Assembly: GCA_019973155.2 (NCBI GenBank)
Contig: BPQB01000001.1
Location: 310,001-374,000 of the forward strand
Reading direction: 5' to 3'
DNA: 64,000 nucleotides
From: Phanerochaete sordida
Lineage: Eukaryota; Basidiomycota; Agaricomycetes; Polyporales; Phanerochaetaceae
The notes under the pieces were generated by a model. It was not told where the DNA came from. It did no database searches and saw nothing but the letters and a program-made list of their open reading frames with translations. A program made the position numbers and the translations under genes. This document shows, in pieces, positions 57,201 to 64,000 of this stretch. Position 1 is the first letter of the stretch. Every line of letters starts with the position of its first letter.

Positions 57201-57999
57201 GCCTGGACGCCAAGTCTCGCTCGGCGAGAGACGACGGATCTTCAAGCAGATTATCGTCAAATGCGTCCTGCAACTGCTCCTCATCGAGACGACCAACGAT
57301 CTCCTGCGCAATGACGAGGTGTACAACACCATCCCGCCAGACCATCTCCTCCGGTTGATGGGTGTGCTTGACCACAGCTATCAGTTTGCGCGAGCCTTCA
57401 ACGAGGACAAGGAACTGCGCACCGGTCTTTGGAAAGTTGGTCAGTATGATCCCCTACCACGGAGGTAATAGTCGCTGATCAGTTGTCCACAGGCTTCATG
57501 AAGCATCTTCCTAACCTCTTGAAGCAAGAGTCGAGTAGCGCATCCACCCTCGTGCACATCCTGCTGCGGATGTACTACGACCCGCGCCCTCAGCATCAGG
57601 CAGCGCGGCCACAAGTCGCCGACCGCTTGCTTCCGTGAGCTCATTCACTTTGATTCACACGACGGTGTTTGACCCTCGACCAGATTGAGTCTCGGCGTGC
57701 TGCAGGACTTCACGAAGCTACGCCTGGACAGTCAATCCAAGAACATTGCCGCTTGGACTCCGGTGATTGCAGAGATCTTGCATGGATTTGCGCGGTTCGA
57801 CGACAAGGCGGTAAGTTATCGTTCGAACGAATCATCGACGAGTTTGCTAAATTACCTTCAGTTCGCCACTTACCTTCCTGCCATCTATCCTCTGGTGACG
57901 GAGCTCCTCTCGCGCGAGATGGCTCCCGAAATCAGACAAAACCTTCGCGACTACTTCTTGCGAGTCGGCTACATCCAGGGTATTATAGAGCGGTCATGA
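51222..57999 (+). CDS. SEC7: Sec7-domain ARF guanine-nucleotide exchange factor (BIG/Sec7 type)
   Basis: Eighteen exons give 1,964 residues: 51222-52693, 52742-52894, 52951-53224, 53287-54039, 54095-54216, 54269-54465, 54516-54838, 54894-55351, 55399-55504, 55555-55743, 55797-55970, 56019-56124, 56177-56507, 56560-56843, 56894-57439, 57493-57634, 57684-57810, 57862-57999. All phases close. The order is disordered N-terminus, DCB/HUS helices ([15 protein letters not shown]), the Sec7 domain with the glutamic finger in [10 protein letters not shown] and the M-L-N-T-D-A-H-N-P motif, then HDS repeats. It should load GTP onto Arf1 at the trans-Golgi and drive vesicle formation. The domain order fits BIG/Sec7 rather than the shorter Gea/GBF group. 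Confidence 0.95.
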
Positions 58000-58131
58000 G
58001 GACCGCTGTGCTCTGTATCTTTCTATTTATCAGCTTTCGCACTCCTTGTATAGCATGGTATAATTCATGGACGGAATATTATCGCGTTAGACGAAACACC
58101 GGTGGTATAATATATACATCATATAGCAAGA
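58000..58131. other. Convergent 3' interval
   Basis: 132 bp between the stop codons of the Sec7 gene and SLA1; the two 3' UTRs must overlap or be very short. The sequence is AT-rich. Confidence 0.5.
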
Positions 58132-61100
58132 TTACTGTTGATATCCGTACCCTCCAGAAAAGCCGTTAACCCCTTGGTATCCTCCTCCCCATCCTGTAGG
58201 CTGAGGGCGCAAAGCATCATATTTGACTGAGCGGGATGTCAGAGTAAGCTCAGGTAGATGAGGCGGCGACTTACCCGCAGACTGCGGCTCTCCAGACCCA
58301 TCCTGTCCGAACGTCCCACTCTTCATCTGAGCAAAGACGTTTGCGGGATTGGTGTTGGGCTGAGCAGGTGGCTGCGGCGCAGGCGGGGGCGATGTCGCAT
58401 TGAACTGCCCGAAGCCGGGGTTGAAACCTGTCGGGTCTGTGACACAGTCAGTAGTGCGATGCGTGCGAAGCTCAGAAATACGCACTCGGCTGGATCTGTC
58501 CAAAATTGCCCGACGAACCCTGGAACGAGGGCAGGCCGCCGAAGCCGCCTCCCATGCCGGTCGGCTGCGAGAGTAGGGGACCGGATGGCTGGAAGCCGGT
58601 TGGCTGCGACATGAGGGGCTGGGGCGATGGCTGGAATCCCTGGAACCCTGAGGGCTGCTGCGTCTGGAATCCATTAGGCTGTGGAGCTTGGAACCCATTA
58701 GGTTGCGCTGGCTGGAACCCAGTTGGCTGCGGCGCTTGGAATCCACTGGGCTGTGATGGTTGGAACCCACTAGGCTGTGATGGCTGGAACCCAGTTGGTT
58801 GCGACATGAGCTGCTGGGGCGGCGCAGGCTGGAAGCCAGTGGGCTGAGACATGAGCGGCTGAGGAGAGGGCCCAAGGAAGCCTGTCTGTTGAGGTTGCAG
58901 GTATGATGGAGTGCTCTGGGGCCGTGTCGGTACGAAACTGTTGAAGCCCGTGGTCGTCGGGACCAGCGGCTGAAGCAATGACTGGTTTGCTGGCACCGGG
59001 GCAAGCGGTCCACGAGGCCCGTTGATAGACTGCGGGGGAGGGAGCATTCCTGTCCGCTGAGCCTGCAGGTGTTGAGCGAGTGGCGCTGAGGAAGGACCCA
59101 TGCCCATGCCAGACTGGTAGCCGAGAGGCGGAGGTGAGGACACTCCAGGGCTGAGAGCGGAAGCCGGCCTCTGAGTGAGTACAGGGTTCTGCGTGCGCAG
59201 GTCCCTGAGGCGGGCAAGCTGGTCGAAGATATCTGACTCCGTTCTGTTCGCGAGACCAGTCGCTGCAGGTTGAAGCGGAGGAGCTGAAGCTGGAGGGGCA
59301 GGAGGAGCAGGAGGCGGCGATAGGGCCGCAGCCGGTGCTTGGGCAGGCGGCGCCGGTGCTGGGGCCGGTGCCGGTGCCGCGACAGGAGCAGGAGGCGGCG
59401 CGGGCGCTGGTGGGGGTGCGACAGGCGGGGTGGACGCAGCTCGGTTATTTGCAGGAGAGGACGGTGCGATTGGGGTCGTCGAGCTTGGCCTGACAGTCCA
59501 TGCATCGTCGTCGAAGCCGCTGGACGGAGCTGGCGCCGCAGAGTTGGACCTCTCTGGTGGCTGCGGGGTGGGGGTGCCGTTCGTACGAGCAGGAGTGCCT
59601 GTACGCTGTATCTGGTCGGAAGCTGAGCTGATAGCATTGATGTCGACCGACGAAGGCGGTAGACTCTTGCTTGGCTGTGGCCTACCCCTGCGAACGTTGT
59701 TCTTGAGCGCCCCGTTCGGACCTGCAGCAAAGAGGTTGGGGGCTTCGCCTCGGGGCGTGTTATTCTCTTGTGCCTGAAGTTGCTTGGCAAGTTCCTCGTC
59801 GCGGCGGAGCTGTTCAGCCCTCGAATCGTCCATCGACTTTGGCTTTCTTGCTTCGATTGCCTTGTTGACCCTAATGATATCACCTTCCCGAAGGCCGAGG
59901 CGACGCAAAGTAGACTCAGTGATGTCGGGCAGAATGGCCTCGTCGATCTTGTCCCGCTCGAAGGACAAGGCATACCGAGAACAGTCATCAACATCGCAGC
60001 CAGCGTTGAGGAAGAACTCAAACCAGTCGATACTCTTCTTCGAAGGTTGCAACGACTGTCTCCGGAGTTCCAGAGGTTCATCGTCGGAAGTTCGACTGCG
60101 GGGCGACTGCTGTTCTCGTTGTTCTCGCTGCTTCGCCACCGCACGCTCGACGTACTTCATGTCTTCTGACGACATCTTCTCGGCAGGTACCTCAATGACA
60201 ACGCCGTTGACCTTGTGGAGCCTGAGCTTGCCGCCGGCAAAGCCCAAGAAAGCAGCATCGACGCGGAACTGGCCAGTGCGGTCGTGCCAAGTGCGCACGC
60301 CAGCGGTCGGCGGTGAACCTGGATCGAATCATTCTGTGTGATCCATTCATGTACGCTTATCAAGGACTTACGTTTCTCAGTAGAGCTCCTCGAGCTGGAG
60401 CCAGAACCGTTTGCCTTCTTGGACTTTGCTGAGACGGAGTCCGTCGAATCGCGAGCTTTCTTGCGAGCTTCCTCCTCAGCTGCACGCTCGCGCTCCTTCT
60501 CCTTCTCCCGCTGCCTCTCGCGTTCTTGTTCACGACGCCGCCTATCCGCCTCAGCTTGTGCAGCAGCAGCTTGAGCCCGTTGCTCCGCCTCCTTCTTACG
60601 TTCCCTCTCCTTACGCTCAGCATCTTCCCGTTCCTTCCGCTCTGCAGCCGCACGGTCCGCAGCCTCTTGTGCAGCCTGGACGTCGGAAGCGGTGGAGTCG
60701 ATGGATGCCCGTCCAGGACCCTCGGTTCCTGGTACAAGCTGGAAGCAGTGAGCAGCGATGCGCACGCTACATGCACCTTGAGCCGTACCTCTAGATAATT
60801 CGCCGGAACCACGCCTTCTTGTCCCTGCGCATTTCGGCACTTCCACCACTCGTCCGTATCGCGCTTCAGAACGAGAAGTGTCTCGCCTTCGGCGACGGTC
60901 ATCTCATCCTCCTCATCGGCTTGGAAATCGTACAGGACCACGGCACGAGGACCGTCCGGCTCTTCCTCGTACTCCGCATGGTCTTCCTCAGGCTCTGAGT
61001 GACCATCATCCTCGCGAGGTGGTATTATCTCAGGCTCTCCGTTATCGAAGTGCACAGACTTCTGCGCGCTGCTTCTCGGCCTCTCGGGTGGTTCTACGGG

Positions 61101-62264
61101 TGCTAGTGTTTCCTCTGGGGCTTCGGGAGGGAGGCGGGCATCTTGAAGCTTAGCCATGATGGCATCTGCGGTGTCCTTGGAGCCAGCATGGAAGTGGAGA
61201 CTGATTGGCGAGGGACCGCCAATGTCGATGTGGACGTGCTTATTCTTCTCGAGGCGCGTTGTAAGAATATCTGAGGTTTGCCATTTCTGAACTGGGGTCT
61301 AGAACAATGCCATGTGAGACCGGAGTACCGCCAACAAGGCACGGGTGTAGCAGGACATCAACACGAGCTACGACGCTCACCTTGTCAGATTCGCTGGCGA
61401 AGAACATCGCGCCGTTCCCGACTCCGAGGGTACCCTTCTTCTTCTTCCCCTTCTTATCGACCTCGGAGACCGACCATGTCTCTACAGGTCCAGCATGGGC
61501 CTTGGCTTTGCTCTTGTTGACAAGCTCCTCAGGGTCTGTGTAGGCTGGCTTGGGTGGCTGCAACGGATATAATCAGCATGATATTCCAGTTCCGATAGGT
61601 ACCTGTGACGCACCGAGTCCGGGATCACTAGCTTGGAGAGGTCTACGGCTGGCGGAGAGGCTGCGGCTGCAGCAGACGGTTCCCCTTCTTCTGACGCCTA
61701 TGAGAAAGTATTCAACACGCGAACGGTTGAGGAGAGGAAGGAAGTGGACCTCTTCGACGTAGTTACCAGGGACGTAGCCGACCTTGCCGCCTTCCTTCTG
61801 ACTCTGCACAAGCAACCAATCCTCCTCCTTGCCATACACGTAGAGGACCTCGTCCTCATCGACAGAGAGCTCTCCAGGCTGCTGTGCCTCGTAATCGTAG
61901 AGCGCTTTGACTATTGAGATATGTTCCGCCTTGACCGGTATCGCTCCATGAGACCACAGCAACAGACACGTTTATTGTTACTCACGGGCTCGACATACGC
62001 GGATGGAACGAGACCTGACGGACCATCTTCGTCTTGCGTGTCTGCCTTGAGCTTCACCTTCCACCAGCTGGTAGAAAGCTAGCCTCAGTCTGCGAAGCGG
62101 AGAGCGAGGCTGGATGGGCGGGGCACGTACTCATCATCCGTGCGTTCAAGGAGGAATAACAGCTGGTTCTCCTTGACTGCCAGCTCATCTTCCGCATCGG
62201 CCTGCGGCTCGTAGTCATACGCTGCTTTGAGCACAGCGAGGTACTCTTGTGGTTCGGAGGTCAT
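58132..62264 (-). CDS. SLA1: Endocytic actin-patch adaptor Sla1
   Basis: Ten minus-strand exons (62264-62131, 62067-61986, 61929-61750, 61697-61614, 61557-61381, 61298-60789, 60738-60372, 60318-58486, 58436-58275, 58226-58132) give 1,207 residues. Three SH3 domains are visible (A-A-Y-D-Y-E-P, A-L-Y-D-Y-E-A, V-L-Y-D-F-Q-A), then a charged coiled-coil-like Glu/Arg/Lys region, SHD1 (R-T-W-H-D-R-T-G-Q-F-R-V), the SAM-like SHD2 (W-F-E-F-F-L-N-A-G-C-D), a Pro/Ala-rich stretch, and Q-P-T-G-F-Q repeats at the C-terminus. Sla1 links cargo with the NPFxD signal to clathrin and the Arp2/3 activator Las17. All phases close. Confidence 0.95.
58600..58860 (-). repeat. Coding tandem repeat in SLA1
   Basis: Imperfect ~24-bp units encoding Q-P-(T/S/N)-G-F-Q variants, about ten in a row. 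This corresponds to the C-terminal repeat region of yeast Sla1, which is phosphorylated by Ark/Prk kinases at L-x-x-Q-x-T-G sites; several units here keep Q-P-T-G. Confidence 0.8.
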
Positions 62265-62695
62265 TTAGGGTAGAGAGGGAATGAGGTTCGCCTCCCGCAG
62301 GCGCGGCAGTGACATATCCCGTTTCCTCTTTTGGACTTGCATCAAAGCGGGACGGGGTGGACGGGGTCCTTTCTACTGTACTGCGTCGTAGAAATGCAGT
62401 AAATGTCCAATAATCCTCAGAATAACTGTGCAGCGTCTAGACATTGGTTCACGTCTCCATGTGCCATGGGTTGCGTGGTGGTATGCACCTATGAGTATGA
62501 GAAAGCGGCTCCGTTTCAGCGGTGCCGGGGTCCATAGTCATGTAATCATAGATCTTCGAAAGTTTGAAGAGCACGACCTCACTGACCACAGCTGGTTCTC
62601 CCTCTCCCCCTCGTCCCCCGTCTCTCCGTTCGATTGCTCTGATACTGTGCCATACGACGCTCTCGAGACATCCATCCTTGTAAATTTTGGAAGCT
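62265..62695. promoter_or_regulatory. Divergent promoter of SLA1 and the eRF3 gene
   Basis: 431 bp between head-to-head starts. C/T-rich tracts (62596-62635) precede the eRF3 start. No TATA box. Confidence 0.5.
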
Positions 62696-64000
62696 ATGAG
62701 CAAACTCAACGCAAACGCTTTCTCCTTCGTCCCTGGGCAGTTCCGTCTGCCTCAGCAGCAGCCCGGGCAGGCTACCCCGCCGCCAGCACCTCTCGAGCGT
62801 GTCCCTCAGACCGAGGCCCCTGCTCCTCCTCCTACCATCTCTCTGAACATCGGTGGATCCAAGCCTACGCCTGCCCCCGCACCAGCCTCTGCGCCTACTC
62901 CTGCTCCTGCTGCCCCGACACCTGCCCCACACTCAGAGGTCCCATCTGCGACGGCTACCCCACCACGTTCCCAGAGCCCTGCCCCTACTGCTGGCTCTGG
63001 CTCTGCCACTCCTGCAAAAGCTGCTCCCAAAGCTGCCGCGAAGTCGGGCTTGTCGCAGGGGTCCTCGGCAAACACCTTCTCCCTGGAGCGGGCAAAAACT
63101 GACACCACCGCCATCGCTCAGGAAGTTCAAAACGCTGTAGATGAGGCCACCCTGAAAGATCTGTTCGGCAATGGTGCGTACATACGACAGTAACGTGTTA
63201 TGTCCTACCTGACCGCTATCTTGTGATCAGTCAAGGAGCATCTGAACATCGTGTTCATTGGTCACGTCGATGCGGGCAAGAGTACCATGGGTGGCAACTT
63301 GCTGTACCTCTGCGGAATGGTCGACAAGCGTACTCTCGAGAAGTACGAGCGCGAGGCCAAGGAAGCTGGCCGTGAGTCCTGGTACCTTTCGTGGGCTCTC
63401 GATTCCACACCCCAGGAACGTGCCAAGGGAAAGACCGTCGAAGTCGGCCGTGCATACTTCGAGACGGGCAGGAGGAGGTACACGATCCTTGATGCTCCCG
63501 GACACAAGACCTTCGTCCCCTCGATGATCACTGGCGCCGCGCAGGCAGACGTCGCCGTCCTCGTAATCTCTGCCCGTAAGGGTGAGTTCGAGACAGGTTT
63601 CGAAAAGGGTGGACAAACCCGCGAGCACATCATGCTGGTGAAGACTGCTGGCGTGCAGAAGCTCGTCTGTGTCATCAACAAGATGGACGATCCAACTGTC
63701 GGCTGGGAGAAGGCTCGCTACGACGAGATTGTCGGCAAGCTTACTCCCTTCATCAAGGCATCCGGTTTCAACATCAAGGATGTCAGCTTCATTCCTGTCT
63801 CCGCCTACACTGGTGCCAATCTCAAGGATCGCGTCGATTCGTCCGTCTGCTCGTGGTGGAAGTGAGTCTGACCAGCGAAATCATATTGCCCAAGACTGAT
63901 CTATTCCATTAGCGGTGAAGCTCTGCTGGAGCACCTTGACGTCATGCCTATGGTAGAGCGCAAGCTCAACGCTCCGGTCATGATTCCTGTTTCCGAGAAG
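62696..64000 (+). CDS. SUP35: Translation termination factor eRF3 (Sup35), 3' partial
   Basis: Exons 62696-63173, 63231-63861 and 63913 to the window end; the gene continues beyond 64000. The N-terminal ~130 residues are Pro/Ala/Ser-rich, opening with L-N-A-N-A-F-S-F-V-P. The GTPase domain follows: G1 G-H-V-D-A-G-K-S-T, G3 D-A-P-G-H, G4 N-K-M-D, with the eRF3-type W-Y-L-S-W-A-L-D and the K-T-V-E-V-G region replacing EF-1A's usual K-x-x-T-I-D. eRF3 is the GTPase partner of eRF1 that releases completed proteins at stop codons. It is told from Hbs1 by the closeness of the GTPase domain to fungal Sup35 and the short low-complexity N-domain; the missing C-terminus would settle this. Confidence 0.93.

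Noticed and set aside
1..64000. CRISPR arrays, bacterial operons or prophage
   Set aside because: No direct-repeat/spacer arrays; the dense spliceosomal introns and gene content are those of a basidiomycete nucleus.

Overview
The window is nuclear DNA of a filamentous basidiomycete, most likely a wood-decay agaricomycete of the Polyporales type. Evidence: almost every gene is cut by many 46-70 bp GT-AG introns, the DNA is GC-rich, and several lineage-expanded families occur together (FunK1 kinase, BTB protein, multipass membrane family, H-type lectin proteins, intron-dense P450). All spliced models were built by hand: exon joins were chosen so that the frame closes and family motifs are continuous.

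Layout. 1-11.4 kb is an accessory region. It holds a 5'-truncated BTB protein carrying a translation-factor-like MIF4G domain (1-1854), then a 1.5 kb repeat arm, an intact 13-exon cytochrome P450 (3319-5565), a small four-helix membrane protein (6860-7952), a second copy of the repeat arm in inverted and internally permuted form (8605-10135) with a broken piece of the MIF4G gene, and a GNAT acetyltransferase (10347-11373). 11.6-19.1 kb is mostly housekeeping: TFIIB (minus), an unknown low-complexity protein, the ribosome-assembly factor Rrs1 (minus), an alpha/beta hydrolase and a DJ-1/PfpI protein. 20.2-27.7 kb is a tandem array of three paralogous multipass membrane proteins, each ending in a 338-nt last exon. 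29.6-31.2 kb is a Bsd2/NDFIP-type adaptor whose promoter and first codons were copied into the array as relics. EMC10 lies at 31.6-32.6 kb (minus).

32.6-39.9 kb is gene-poor: one intronless basic protein (34307-35011), a very GC-rich island, a doubtful broken membrane-protein fragment and dispersed repeats. 39.9-49.4 kb is accessory again: a FunK1 kinase, a GNAT enzyme (minus), two tandem triple H-type-lectin proteins (minus), and a protein joining a cysteine-protease-like domain with a coiled coil and an RBR-type RING. 49.6-64 kb is a conserved block: deoxyhypusine synthase (minus), a Sec7/BIG-type ARF-GEF of 1,964 residues, the endocytic adaptor Sla1 (minus, 1,207 residues), and the 5' part of eRF3/Sup35, cut by the window end.

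Functional links: several conserved genes belong to gene expression (TFIIB, Rrs1, deoxyhypusine synthase, eRF3) or to membrane traffic and proteostasis (Sec7, Sla1, Bsd2, EMC10). No secondary-metabolite cluster is evident around the P450: no terpene cyclase, PKS or NRPS is visible. The most noteworthy items are the BTB-MIF4G fusion, the permuted inverted duplication around the P450, the co-duplicated promoter relics in the membrane-protein array, and the protease-like/RING fusion with a D-x-H motif.
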